From Pseudoduganella violacea (GTDB lineage Bacteria; Pseudomonadota; Gammaproteobacteria; Burkholderiales; Burkholderiaceae_D), in NCBI RefSeq assembly GCF_014191875.1, contig NZ_JACHXD010000003.1:186001-250000 (forward strand): DNA of 64,000 nucleotides, given 5' to 3'. How positions within the stretch are numbered: the first letter of the stretch is position 1; each line of letters begins with the position of its first letter. The notes under the pieces were generated by a model, which saw only the letters and a list, made by a program, of their open reading frames with translations, had not been told where the DNA came from and ran no database searches. Of this stretch, positions 43,960 to 52,636 are shown one piece after another. A program made the position numbers and the translations under genes.

Positions 43960-46205
43960 GCTATACCGCCGCCGTGCGCGCGCTGTGCGAGTTCACGGCC
44001 AAGGTAGGCGACCTTGATCTGCGCTTCACGCCCGCGCCCACGGCCCAGGAAGGCATCGCCGGCCATGCCGTCGTCAGCGGGCGGCGCGACGACGATTACG
44101 AGCGCGAAGTGAGCCTGTCCGGCGAATTCGGCGCGCTGCGCGTGCGCGGCCGCGCCGACGGCTACGATCCACGCCAGAACCAGCTGGAGGAAATCAAGAC
44201 CTATCGCGGCGACCTGGCGAAGATGCCGGCCAACCACCGCGCCCTGCACTGGGCCCAGCTCAAAATCTATGGTCATCTGCTATGCCAGGCGCGTGGCCTG
44301 GACACGCTGCGCCTGGCCCTGGTGTATTTCGATATCGGCAGCCAGAAGGAAACCCTGCTGCGGGAAGAGATGGACGCCACCGCCCTGCGCGTCTTCTGGG
44401 AAGAGCAATGCGGCCGCTTCCTGGCCTGGGCCGAACAGGAAATGGCGCACCGCGCCCTGCGCGACGAGCAGTTGAAGGCGATGCGCTTCCCGCATGGCGA
44501 ATTCCGTCCCGGCCAGCGCCAGCTGGCTGAAGCCATGTACCGCAGCAGCGCGCGCGGCTGCGCCCTGCTGGCGCAGGCGCCGACCGGCATCGGCAAATCG
44601 GTCGGCAGCCTGTTCCCGCTGCTCAAAGCCAGCGCCGAACATGGCTTGGACAAGGTCTTCTTCCTCGCCGCCAAAACCTCGGGCCGACGCATGGCGCTGG
44701 ACGCCGCCGCCAGCATCACGCGCGGCGCGCCGCTGCTGCCGCTGCGCACCCTGGAGCTGGCAGCCCGGAACACGGCCTGCGAGCATCCGGACAAGGCCTG
44801 CCATGGCGAATCCTGCCCGCTGGCGGCCGGCTTTTACGACCGCCTGCCCGCCGCGCGCGCCGCCGCCGCGCGCACAACCATGCTGGAACGCGCCACCGTG
44901 CGCGAGATCGCCTTGGCCCACGGCGTCTGTCCCTACTATCTGCAAATGGAGCTGGTGCGCTGGGCCGACGTGGTGGTGGGCGACTACAACTACTATTTCG
45001 ACATCAGCGCCATGCTGTACAGCCTGACGCAGTTGAACGGCTGGAAGGTGGCCGTGCTGGCCGACGAGGCCCACAATATGGTGTCGCGCGCGCGCAAGAT
45101 GTATTCGGCGGAACTGGATCACACCAGCCTGCGCCTGCTGCGCAAGAGCGCGCCCGAGGCCTTGAAGAAGCCGCTGGACAAGGTGCACCGCCAATGGCTC
45201 GCGCTGGAAAAGGAACAGGATGGCGCCTACCAGGGCTACCCCACCCTGCCCGAGAAATTCATGGGCGCGCTGCAAGCGGCCAGCAACGCCATCGGCGACT
45301 ATATGGCTGAGCATCCGGCCTGGTTCGACGCCGAGGTACTGGAGTTCTACTTCCTGGCCCTGCATTTCGCGCGCCTGGCGGAAAGCTTCGGCGAGCACTC
45401 GCTATTCGATATCAGCAAGGGCGAAGGCGGCCGCGCCGGATCGCTGCTGTGCATCCGCAATATCGTGCCGGCGCCCTTCCTCAAGGCGCGCTTTGAAGCG
45501 GCCCACGCCTGCGCCCTGTTCTCGGCCACGCTCAGTCCCTGGAATTATTTCAGCGACACTCTGGGCATGCCCGATAACACCGCCTGGATCGACGTCGAAT
45601 CGCCGTTTGCCGCCGAGCAGTTGGCGGTGCGCGTGGCCAGCCATATCTCGACGCGCTACCAGCACCGCGAACGCTCGCTGGCGCCCATCGCCCGCCTGAT
45701 GGGCGAGCAGTACGCCAGCCAGCCGGGCAATTACCTGGCCTTCTTCAGCAGCTTCGATTATATGGACAAGGCGGCCGACCTCTTTTGCGCCGAATATCCG
45801 CAGGTGCCGGTGTGGCGCCAGCCGCGCCGCATGGACGAGACGGAGCGCGAAGCCTTCCTGGCCCGCTTCCGCGAGGATGGCCGCGGCATCGGCTTCGCCG
45901 TGCTGGGCGGCTCCTTCGGCGAAGGCATCGACCTGCCCGGCGCGCGCCTGATCGGCGCCTTCATCGCCACGCTCGGCCTGCCGCAGATCAATCCCGTCAA
46001 CGAGCAGATACGCCAGCGCATGGACGCCATCTTCGGCGCCGGCTACGACTACACCTATCTGTATCCGGGCCTGCAGAAAGTGGTGCAGGCGGCCGGCCGC
46101 GTGATCCGCACCACCAGCGACCGCGGCACGGTGCACCTGATCGACGACCGCTTCGCGCGGCCCGAAGTGCGCCAGTTGCTACCGGCCTGGTGGCAGGTCG
46201 CTTAG
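43947..46205 (+). CDS. XPD/DinG-type helicase with N-terminal Cas4-like nuclease domain
   Basis: A 752-residue protein. Residues 1-150 look like a PD-(D/E)xK nuclease: D71 (RGRADGYD), E82 and K84 (LEEIKTY) and a QxxxY-like helix (WAQLKIYGHLL). The superfamily 2 helicase follows, with K217 of Walker A (APTGIGKSVG), a four-cysteine Fe-S patch (C278, C285, C290, C328), the DEAH box at 373-376 (ADEAHNMVSRAR) and C-terminal motif VI (QAAGRVIRTTSDRG). The Cas4-type Fe-S cysteines are absent from the nuclease part. The true start is the ATG at 43947 inside the end of the nuclease gene. The pair would unwind and cut damaged DNA. Confidence 0.9.
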   Translation: MDGISYTAAVRALCEFTAKVGDLDLRFTPAPTAQEGIAGHAVVSGRRDDDYEREVSLSGEFGALRVRGRADGYDPRQNQLEEIKTYRGDLAKMPANHRALHWAQLKIYGHLLCQARGLDTLRLALVYFDIGSQKETLLREEMDATALRVFWEEQCGRFLAWAEQEMAHRALRDEQLKAMRFPHGEFRPGQRQLAEAMYRSSARGCALLAQAPTGIGKSVGSLFPLLKASAEHGLDKVFFLAAKTSGRRMALDAAASITRGAPLLPLRTLELAARNTACEHPDKACHGESCPLAAGFYDRLPAARAAAARTTMLERATVREIALAHGVCPYYLQMELVRWADVVVGDYNYYFDISAMLYSLTQLNGWKVAVLADEAHNMVSRARKMYSAELDHTSLRLLRKSAPEALKKPLDKVHRQWLALEKEQDGAYQGYPTLPEKFMGALQAASNAIGDYMAEHPAWFDAEVLEFYFLALHFARLAESFGEHSLFDISKGEGGRAGSLLCIRNIVPAPFLKARFEAAHACALFSATLSPWNYFSDTLGMPDNTAWIDVESPFAAEQLAVRVASHISTRYQHRERSLAPIARLMGEQYASQPGNYLAFFSSFDYMDKAADLFCAEYPQVPVWRQPRRMDETEREAFLARFREDGRGIGFAVLGGSFGEGIDLPGARLIGAFIATLGLPQINPVNEQIRQRMDAIFGAGYDYTYLYPGLQKVVQAAGRVIRTTSDRGTVHLIDDRFARPEVRQLLPAWWQVA

Positions 46206-46691
46206 GCGGCACACCATCTCGACCTGCCCATAAAACACGCCATCGACGCAAGTCGCTTCGGGCAGCACGCCGTAACGCTGGAAGCCCAGCGATTCGTACA
46301 GGGCGATAGCCTGGGTATTGGTTTCCGTCACGTCCAAGGTCAGCAAGCGCAGGTCCGGCAGGCTGCGCGCATGGTCCACAACGGTTTGCGCCAGCCTGCG
46401 CGCCAGGCCGCGCCCGCGCTGCTCCGGCCTCACATACACGCCGATCAGGGCGGCGCGATGGCTCTCTTTCTGGCGCGGCTCGCGCAGCAGGGCCGCCGTG
46501 CCGAGCAAGGCGCCATCGGCAAACGCGCCAAAGATGGCGGCGGCGGACAGGAAGGCTTCGGTGGAAGCCTGCGGACGCTCCTGCTCCTCTTCAAGGCTGG
46601 AGCCGAAAGCCGCCGGCGACTCGCGCAAGGCGTAGACCCGCAAGTCCTGGAAGGCTGCGGCATCGGGGAGAGAAAGTCGTTTTATATCCAT
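46179..46691 (-). CDS. GNAT-family N-acetyltransferase
   Basis: A 170-residue GNAT protein with the acetyl-CoA-binding motif VRPEQRGRGLARRLAQTVV and the C-terminal beta-bulge region (NTQAIALYESLGFQRYGVLP). The acceptor is unknown. Its 3' end overlaps the 3' end of the convergent helicase gene by 27 bases, which is unusually long for a convergent pair. Confidence 0.88.
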   Translation of the reverse strand: MDIKRLSLPDAAAFQDLRVYALRESPAAFGSSLEEEQERPQASTEAFLSAAAIFGAFADGALLGTAALLREPRQKESHRAALIGVYVRPEQRGRGLARRLAQTVVDHARSLPDLRLLTLDVTETNTQAIALYESLGFQRYGVLPEATCVDGVFYGQVEMVCRLSDLPPGR

Positions 46692-46746
46692 AGCAGCATG
46701 CTACACTGAATCTCGCGCCCCGGCTCGGGGCCAGACGAGGTGTCCG

Positions 46747-47532
46747 ATGAAACGACTTATGCCGCCGCATCCAGGCCCGCTATCGTTTTCCGTCCTGCTC
46801 GCGGCCACCCTCCTGTGCGGCGGCGTCCATGCCGCCGAAGGCAAGACTTTCACCGTCGGCGTAGAAGACTATAAACATTTCCTGCCCTATTCCGAAGTGC
46901 GCAACGATCAGTATGGCGGCCTGGGGCGCGATATTCTCGACGCCTTCGCCCGCCACAAGGGCTATGCCTTCGTCTATAAAATCTATCCGCTCAAGCGGCG
47001 CGACCGGCTCTTTGTCGACGGCCTGGTGGACCTGGCTTTTCCCGACAATCCCAACTGGGTCGCAGATCTGAAGAAGGACGTGAATATCAGCTACGCGCCC
47101 ATGCTCGAATTTACCGACGGCGTGCTGGTGCGGCCCGAGAACCTGGGCAAGGGCGTGGGCCGCCTGAAAACCCTGGGCATTCCGCTTGGCTTCACGCCCT
47201 ACCCTTACCAGCAGCTGATGTCCAGCGGCGCCCTGCGCATCGAGGAAACCGGCGACTACGACAGCCTGTACGACAAGCTGCTGGCCAAGCGCGTCGATGG
47301 CGCGTATATGAACACCCGCATCGCCCGCCATTACTGGACCCGCATCCGCAAGGCCGGCCAGCCGCCCCTGGTCTACGATCCGGACCTGCCGCATGCCTCC
47401 GGCCAGTGGTACCTGTCCTCGCATAAATACCCGCAGGTGATCGAGGAATTCCGCAAATTCATGCTGAGCAATAAGGCGGAAATCGATGAGCTGAAGAAGA
47501 AGTACGAGTTCCAGGCGGCGACCGATCAGTAA
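46747..47532 (+). CDS. Periplasmic solute-binding protein family 3
   Basis: A 261-residue exported protein with a signal peptide (cleavage near GVHAAEG at about residue 30) and the SBP_bac_3 fold (VGVEDYKHFLPYSE; YGGLGRDILDAFARHKGY; DYDSLYDKLLAKRVDGAYMN). Stand-alone proteins of this kind, without transporter genes, are common in Oxalobacteraceae and may be sensors or scavengers. The ligand is unknown. Its end overlaps that of the convergent GST gene by seven bases. Confidence 0.85.
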   Translation: MKRLMPPHPGPLSFSVLLAATLLCGGVHAAEGKTFTVGVEDYKHFLPYSEVRNDQYGGLGRDILDAFARHKGYAFVYKIYPLKRRDRLFVDGLVDLAFPDNPNWVADLKKDVNISYAPMLEFTDGVLVRPENLGKGVGRLKTLGIPLGFTPYPYQQLMSSGALRIEETGDYDSLYDKLLAKRVDGAYMNTRIARHYWTRIRKAGQPPLVYDPDLPHASGQWYLSSHKYPQVIEEFRKFMLSNKAEIDELKKKYEFQAATDQ

Positions 47533-48146
47533 GCGGGGGCCGGCATGGCGCGTTCCGCCGCCAATGCCGCCTGCACCGCGGGGCGCGCCGTCATGCGCTG
47601 CATGAAGGCCGCCAGCGCCGGCCAGTTTTCCAGGTCGATGTCGAAGAAGCGGGTCCACAGCAGCACCGCGTACAGATAGGCGTCGGCCACACCGAAGCGC
47701 GGGCCGCACAGATACTCGTGCCGTTCCAGGGCTTGCACCAGATGGCCGAAGCGTTTGAACAGCTTTTGCTTGAACATCTCCTTCACCTCCGGCGGCATGG
47801 CGGCATTGAATTGCAGGGCCAGGCCGGCATGGATTTCGCTGGTGATGAAGTTCAGCCACTCCTGCAGGCGCACGCGCTCCCAACTGCCATTCTGCGGCGC
47901 CAGGCCGGTTTCCGGCTTAAGGTCGGCCAGATATTGCAGGATGGCCGGCCCCTCGGTCAGCACCTCGCCGTTCTCCAACTGGAGCGCGGCGACATAGCCT
48001 TTGGGATTGATCGCCAGGAAGTCGGAACCGTCGGCCAGCTTTTTGCTCTGGTTGTTGACGCGTACCAGCTCGAACGGCAAACCGAGCTCGCGCAGCACGA
48101 TATGCGGCGACAGGGAACAGGTGTCGGGGGCGAAATACAGCTTCAT
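47526..48146 (-). CDS. gstA: Beta-class glutathione S-transferase
   Basis: A 206-residue GST. The N-terminus MKLYFAPDTCSLSPHIVLRE has the beta-class cysteine C10, and the thioredoxin-fold glutathione site is completed by NPKGYVAAL and LTEGPAILQYLADL. The C-terminal helical domain ends near FGVADAYLYAVLLW. It conjugates or reduces electrophiles with glutathione. It is divergent from an HxlR regulator, which probably controls it. Confidence 0.92.
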   Translation of the reverse strand: MKLYFAPDTCSLSPHIVLRELGLPFELVRVNNQSKKLADGSDFLAINPKGYVAALQLENGEVLTEGPAILQYLADLKPETGLAPQNGSWERVRLQEWLNFITSEIHAGLALQFNAAMPPEVKEMFKQKLFKRFGHLVQALERHEYLCGPRFGVADAYLYAVLLWTRFFDIDLENWPALAAFMQRMTARPAVQAALAAERAMPAPAY

Positions 48147-48220
48147 GCGAACTCCTTTGATGGAAAGAAGCGCAGTATCTTCGCCCCGGTTACTCTTGTA
48201 AAGAAGGCAGAATAATGTTA

Positions 48221-48245
48221 TCTAGGTTCAAAAACTATACCTGGA
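48221..48245. promoter_or_regulatory. Inverted repeat in the gst-hxlR divergent promoter
   Basis: TCTAGGT at 48221-48227 and ACCTGGA at 48239-48245 form an inverted repeat matching at six of seven positions, centred 20 bases upstream of the HxlR start. A possible binding site of the adjacent regulator. Confidence 0.4.
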
Positions 48246-48252
48246 TCGAAGA

Positions 48253-48576
48253 ATGAAAGAGAATATTTCCGGTTGTTCGGTGGAAGAAGCCATGCGTCTG
48301 ATCGGCGGCCGCTGGCGCATGCTGCTGGTGTCTTTTCTGCTGGAGGGGCCGCGCCGCTTCAACCAGCTACGGCGCGACGTGCCGAATATTTCGCAGCGCA
48401 TGCTGACCCTGGAATTGCGCGCGCTGGAAGAGGCGGGGCTGGTGCTGCGCACCGTCTATCCCGAAGTGCCGGTGCGCGTGGAATACAGCCTGACGCCGGA
48501 CGGCCGCAGGCTGGAAAAAATCGTCGAGGTGCTGAAGGAATTCGGACTCTGGCTGAAGGCGCGGCCGGCGGCTTAG
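48253..48576 (+). CDS. HxlR-family regulator of the GST gene
   Basis: A 107-residue HxlR winged-helix protein (LIGGRWRMLLVSFLLEGPRR; SQRMLTLELRALEEAGLVLR; VEYSLTPDGRRLEKIV) with the family's N-terminal cysteine (C8 in ISGCSVEEAM). It is divergent from the beta-class GST across 106 bases. Likely a thiol-stress sensor repressing gst. Its stop overlaps that of the convergent GGDEF gene by four bases. Confidence 0.88.
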   Translation: MKENISGCSVEEAMRLIGGRWRMLLVSFLLEGPRRFNQLRRDVPNISQRMLTLELRALEEAGLVLRTVYPEVPVRVEYSLTPDGRRLEKIVEVLKEFGLWLKARPAA

Positions 48577-49628
48577 GACTGCGCGCGCAACGCATCCGGC
48601 CGCAGGCTCAGATCGCGGCGCTCCGGCTCGGGACAGGCGGCCAGCGCCGCCTGCGCGCTGCCCATGAACTCCATCAGGTTCGCCCCATCTTCCGGATACA
48701 GCGCATGGCCGAAATTCAGACTCAGGTCGAAGCTCAGCTTCTGCTGCAGCAGCAAGGGCCGCGAAGCGATCATCTGGCCGATGCGCGTGACCTGGCTTTG
48801 CACCACGCTGCGGCGGCCGGCCACGCTGAAGATCACGGCGAACTCGTTCAGCCCGATGCGCCCGATCACGTCGCTGGGCCGGCATTCAGCGCTCAGGCGG
48901 CGCACGATTTCCGCCAGCATCTGCGGGAACTCGTTGCCCAGCCGATCGCGCGTACTGCGGTCCAGGCCATCGATGCGCATCAACATGACGCCCACATGGC
49001 CGCCCTTCTTCTCCGCCTCGTCCAGGCGGGCGCGCAGTTGCTCATAAAGGAAGGACCGGGTGGCCGCGCCGCTGGCCGCGTCGCGCGTGAGCTGGCGCCG
49101 CAACTGCTCTTCCCCCTGCAGGGCGGCGTGGTGCATCAGCGCCGCGATCATATCGGCCAGGGTGCGGGCGATGGCAGCTTCATTCTGGTCGAAGGGACGC
49201 GGCGCGCTCCACAGCAGCTTGAGCACACCCGCCGCCTGCTCGCCGAACAGCAGCGGCACAATGACCATGGAACGCAGTCCGACGCGGCGGCAGGCCGCCA
49301 CGTTGACGCGCGGGTCTTCTTCGGAATCGAGGCAGATGGCGGTGCTCTTGCTGGTCAGGCACAGGCCGGACAGGCTGCCTTTGACCGCCATGCGCAGGCC
49401 CAGTTGCGGCTCGGCCAGGCCATAGGCCGCGCGGTAGACGATTTCCTCGCCCTCCAGCAGCTCGATCACAGCGCCCTCGGCACCGGTAAGGCGGGCCGCC
49501 TCGGCCGACGCCGTATCCATCACAGCAGCGAAATCGGGGCCGATGCGCGCCAGGTCCCGCTGTGCGTCGATCAGCGCCAGCAAGGTGGCAGGCGAAAGGC
49601 TGTTGCGCTCAAACTCAGGGGTGGCCAC
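48573..49628 (-). CDS. GAF protein with degenerate GGDEF domain
   Basis: A 351-residue soluble protein. The N-terminal GAF domain (about residues 15-170) precedes a GGDEF-like domain in which the active-site motif reads GLNEF (GRIGLNEFAVIF) and the DxLTGLxNR entry reads DAASGAATRSFL. Cyclase activity is therefore unlikely; it may bind GTP or c-di-GMP as an effector. The start is taken as the GTG at 49628, preceded by AAAGGA, rather than the TTG at 49688. It follows the LytTR regulator gene by 63 bases on the same strand. Confidence 0.82.
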   Translation of the reverse strand: MATPEFERNSLSPATLLALIDAQRDLARIGPDFAAVMDTASAEAARLTGAEGAVIELLEGEEIVYRAAYGLAEPQLGLRMAVKGSLSGLCLTSKSTAICLDSEEDPRVNVAACRRVGLRSMVIVPLLFGEQAAGVLKLLWSAPRPFDQNEAAIARTLADMIAALMHHAALQGEEQLRRQLTRDAASGAATRSFLYEQLRARLDEAEKKGGHVGVMLMRIDGLDRSTRDRLGNEFPQMLAEIVRRLSAECRPSDVIGRIGLNEFAVIFSVAGRRSVVQSQVTRIGQMIASRPLLLQQKLSFDLSLNFGHALYPEDGANLMEFMGSAQAALAACPEPERRDLSLRPDALRAQS

Positions 49629-49691
49629 GGCAGATCCTTTGATCGGAGTGGAGGCCAGTCCAGTGTACCAGAGGCCCGGCCTTTGCAATAG

Positions 49692-50429
49692 CTAGCGCAT
49701 GATGCTGCGTATTTTCTGGTAGCCGCTGCGACTGATGGGCAGCTTGCGGCCATCCTTCAATACAGCCACATGGCTATCCTTGCTGGCCTGTTCGATACGG
49801 CTCACGCATTCGATATTCAATAAATAGGAACGGTGGATGCGTAGGAATTTATCGGCTTCGAGCTGGGTTTCCAGTTCCGACAGGCGCTGGTTCTTGAGGA
49901 AGGATTTGCCTTCCGTGTGGATCTGCACATAGTCGTCCTGGGCTTCGATGAAATCCACCTTCTCGCTCGGGATCACATGCACGCGCGCGCCGTCGCGGAT
50001 CAGGATGCGCCCCAGCGGCCTTGTATGGCTGGCGGCCATTTCGCGCACCACCTCCTCCACCGCCTGCGTCTGCGGCGCGCCAAGACTGGCGCGCGCATTG
50101 GCCAGCGCCTGGTGGAAGCGCTGCTGGCTGAAAGGCTTGAGCAGATAATCGATGGCGCGCACCTCGAAAGCTTTGATCGCATACTGGTCGAAGGCGGTAG
50201 CAAAAATGAAGCGGGTCTTGCCGTTGACCAGTTCGGCCACTTCAAAGCCATCCAGCTTGGGCATCTGGATATCGAGCAGGACCAAGTCCGGTTCCAGCTC
50301 TGTGATCGCCTTCACCGCCTCGAAACCGTTGCCGCATTCGGCCACGATCTCCACGTCCCCATGTTCGGCCAGGTATTCGCGCACCACGCCGCGCGCCAGA
50401 ATTTCGTCGTCCACAATGATGATGCGCAT
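49692..50429 (-). CDS. LytTR-family response regulator
   Basis: A 245-residue LytR/AlgR-type regulator. The receiver has D53 (LVLLDIQMPKLDG) with the acidic pair in IIIVDDEIL and Lys in YLLKPFS. The C-terminal LytTR DNA-binding domain (about 145-245) includes KVDFIEAQDDYVQIHTEG, FLRIHRSYLLNI and GRKLPISRSGYQKI. It begins three bases after the sensor kinase gene. Members bind pairs of direct repeats spaced about two helical turns apart, such as those found upstream of this operon. Confidence 0.93.
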   Translation of the reverse strand: MRIIIVDDEILARGVVREYLAEHGDVEIVAECGNGFEAVKAITELEPDLVLLDIQMPKLDGFEVAELVNGKTRFIFATAFDQYAIKAFEVRAIDYLLKPFSQQRFHQALANARASLGAPQTQAVEEVVREMAASHTRPLGRILIRDGARVHVIPSEKVDFIEAQDDYVQIHTEGKSFLKNQRLSELETQLEADKFLRIHRSYLLNIECVSRIEQASKDSHVAVLKDGRKLPISRSGYQKIRSIMR

Positions 50430-50432
50430 CGC

Positions 50433-51500
50433 TTATTCCCCGCCCGTTTCCACCGGCATGATGATCTCCACATTGAAATGCTTCTCGCGTCCGCCCCACT
50501 CCACCCGCGCCTCCTGCTGGTAGGTGGCGGCCAGGCGCTGGCGCACATTATTCAGGCCTATGCCCTTGCCGCGGCCAGGCGCCTGGTATTCGTCCATGTC
50601 GTTGACGACCGTGATGCGCAGGCGCGAACCATCGCGCCAGGCGGCAATGGTGACGCAGCCGCCTTCCGGCAACTGGCTGATGCCATGCTTGACGGCGTTT
50701 TCCACCAGGGGCTGGATGATCATCGGCGGCACCAGGCAATCCAGCGCCTCCTTGTCCAGCGCTTCTTCAACCACCAGGCGCTCGCCGAAGCGCACCTGCT
50801 CGATGGAGAGGAAATGGCGGATCAAGGCCATCTCCTCCCGCAGACTGACCTTGCGGTGCGCCTCCATGCCCAGGCTCTGGCGGAAGAAGCTGGCCAGCTG
50901 CAAGGTCATGGCGCGCGCGCCCTTGGGGTCCTGCGAAGTTAGCGCGCTGATCGAATTCAGGCTGTTGAACAGGAAGTGCGGGTCGATCTGGGTACGCAAC
51001 ATGCGCAGCTCCGCTTCCTGCGCCAGCAGCTTCGATTCCAGCTCGCGCTTTTCCGCATGGCGGGCGCGCACAAATTCCATGGCCAGATAATTCACCGCCG
51101 CCAACAGGCCATACAGCAAGGTGCCGAAAACGAATAGCAACGCGGTCAGGCCAGGAGAAAGCGTCACGCCGGCCCAGCCCGCGCCGGGCAGTTGGCACAG
51201 CTCATTCCACATTTCCGCCAAGGCCGTCCACAGCAAGCCCGCCAGCACCGAGGCCGTGCTCAGGCCAAATACGACGGAGAGCAGCTTGCGCTCCCCCAGC
51301 GGATTGGCGCGGCATAGATAGTAGGACGAGAAGCCGGCGCTGATGGCGTACACCAGGGTGGACGGCAAGGCAAACAGCAGCGCGTTGACGGCCTTGGCCT
51401 GGGTATACACCATGGTGAAACCCGCCAGCGCCACGCCCAGGATGATCCAGACCAGCAGGTATAGCGCCATGCCCCGCCGGCCAGCGAATGGCCCCTGCAT
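50433..51500 (-). CDS. LytS-like sensor histidine kinase
   Basis: A 355-residue membrane kinase. Its N-terminal half has four membrane helices (MALYLLVWIILGVALAGFTM; LLFVFGTLLYGLLAAVNYLA), and the C-terminal half has the His_kinase motif (QIDPHFLFNSLNSISALTSQ) and an HATPase domain (PLVENAVKHGI; GKGIGLNNVRQRL). It lacks a periplasmic sensor domain, so the signal is probably within the membrane or from its LiaF-like partner. Its ATG shares one base with the stop of the LiaF-like gene. Confidence 0.93.
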   Translation of the reverse strand: MQGPFAGRRGMALYLLVWIILGVALAGFTMVYTQAKAVNALLFALPSTLVYAISAGFSSYYLCRANPLGERKLLSVVFGLSTASVLAGLLWTALAEMWNELCQLPGAGWAGVTLSPGLTALLFVFGTLLYGLLAAVNYLAMEFVRARHAEKRELESKLLAQEAELRMLRTQIDPHFLFNSLNSISALTSQDPKGARAMTLQLASFFRQSLGMEAHRKVSLREEMALIRHFLSIEQVRFGERLVVEEALDKEALDCLVPPMIIQPLVENAVKHGISQLPEGGCVTIAAWRDGSRLRITVVNDMDEYQAPGRGKGIGLNNVRQRLAATYQQEARVEWGGREKHFNVEIIMPVETGGE

Positions 51501-52210
51501 CAGTTACGGATTTCCAGCCCGCCCATGATGGCATAGCCGCGCACGATCAGGCGCTTATTGCTGCCCTGGCCGCCGTTGGTACGCTCTTCGAAGCCGCCAA
51601 GAATGGGCGTGCCTTCCAGTACCACGGTCCAATCGGTGGGCACTTCGATGGTGATGCCGCCGAACATGCTGAAGACGTTCAGCACGGCCTCGCCTTGAAT
51701 CGAAGCGTCGCGCAGATCCAGTTCGCAGCCGGCCATCAAGGCGGTTACCTCGCCGCCCCGGAAATCCTGGCTCGAAATACGGCGCTTGTAGCCACCCAGG
51801 ATGGCCATGATATTCAGCGACTCTTCGCCGTTGCCGTCTTTCAGTCCATATGCCGGCGAACCATCGGCCGCGCGCGAACGCCGGACCGAACGGAATACCA
51901 CCATCATGCCCGCGCCGATCAGCAGCAGCGGCGCCAGCATGCGCCAGCTCAGGTAAATCAGGCCCAAACCTTTCAGCAGCAGCAGGCCACCCGCTGCTAT
52001 CAGCAGCACACCGACCAGCGATCCCGAACCGGCGCGCGATTGGGAAATCTTCAGTGCCCCGGCCACGATCAGGATTACCGGCCAGAAGTGGATGCTGGCA
52101 TTAATATCCATCCAGCCCAGATTATCGAGCAGGAACAGGAAACCGATGACGATGACCGCGACACCGAGCAGGATCTGGCTCGCCGGAGCGTTATGACGGT
52201 TGCGGTGCAT
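51500..52210 (-). CDS. LiaF-like membrane protein
   Basis: A 236-residue protein with about four N-terminal membrane helices (ILLGVAVIVIGFLFLLDNLG; LVGVLLIAAGGLLLLKGLGL) and a soluble C-terminal beta-rich domain resembling the LiaF C-terminal domain (IMAILGGYKRRISSQDFRGG; VFSMFGGITIEVPTDWTVVL). In Firmicutes LiaF inhibits the LiaS kinase until the envelope is disturbed. The ATG at 52210 follows AGGAGAATAAG. It is coupled by a one-base overlap to the sensor kinase, so the pair probably works as sensor plus inhibitor. Function in a Gram-negative cell is inferred. Confidence 0.85.
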   Translation of the reverse strand: MHRNRHNAPASQILLGVAVIVIGFLFLLDNLGWMDINASIHFWPVILIVAGALKISQSRAGSGSLVGVLLIAAGGLLLLKGLGLIYLSWRMLAPLLLIGAGMMVVFRSVRRSRAADGSPAYGLKDGNGEESLNIMAILGGYKRRISSQDFRGGEVTALMAGCELDLRDASIQGEAVLNVFSMFGGITIEVPTDWTVVLEGTPILGGFEERTNGGQGSNKRLIVRGYAIMGGLEIRN

Positions 52211-52211
52211 C

Positions 52212-52571
52212 TTATTCTCCTTTTTTGGACTCAATGTATTTACCCAGTATCGGCTGCAGGGCCAGAGAAACGCCGCCCATGATAACCATAAACGGCCAGC
52301 TGTTGGAGAAGCTCATGCCCCACAGATGTTCGAAGCAGGCGAAGATCCAGAAGGCGAACAGGATTTCGCACACGCCGTCGATGAACATGCGCGCCGTGGT
52401 CGGCGGCACCAGCTGGCTGAAGCCGAAGGCGGCGATCACCAGCGGCCAGTAATGCCAGAACTGCGTCACCTTTTTGAAATCGCCATCCTCCAGCCAAAAC
52501 AGCACGCCGGCGCCGATGATCAAGAGTCCCCAGACCAGCTGCTTGCGGGCGACGCGTATCGAACTGTTCAT
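52212..52571 (-). CDS. LiaI/DUF5668-like small membrane protein
   Basis: A 119-residue protein with three or four membrane helices (QLVWGLLIIGAGVLFWLEDG; YWPLVIAAFGFSQLV; EILFAFWIFACFEHLWG). The first pair matches the LiaI-LiaF-like transmembrane type also found in the next gene. AAGGAGGCAGAG precedes the ATG at 52571, one of the best ribosome sites in the window. It is the first gene of the four-gene operon, one base before the LiaF-like gene. Confidence 0.85.
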   Translation of the reverse strand: MNSSIRVARKQLVWGLLIIGAGVLFWLEDGDFKKVTQFWHYWPLVIAAFGFSQLVPPTTARMFIDGVCEILFAFWIFACFEHLWGMSFSNSWPFMVIMGGVSLALQPILGKYIESKKGE

Positions 52572-52636
52572 CTCTGCCTCCTTATGTTTGGAATGATGCA
52601 AAGATAGCCATGCAACGCCGGCGGCGAAACAGCTTT

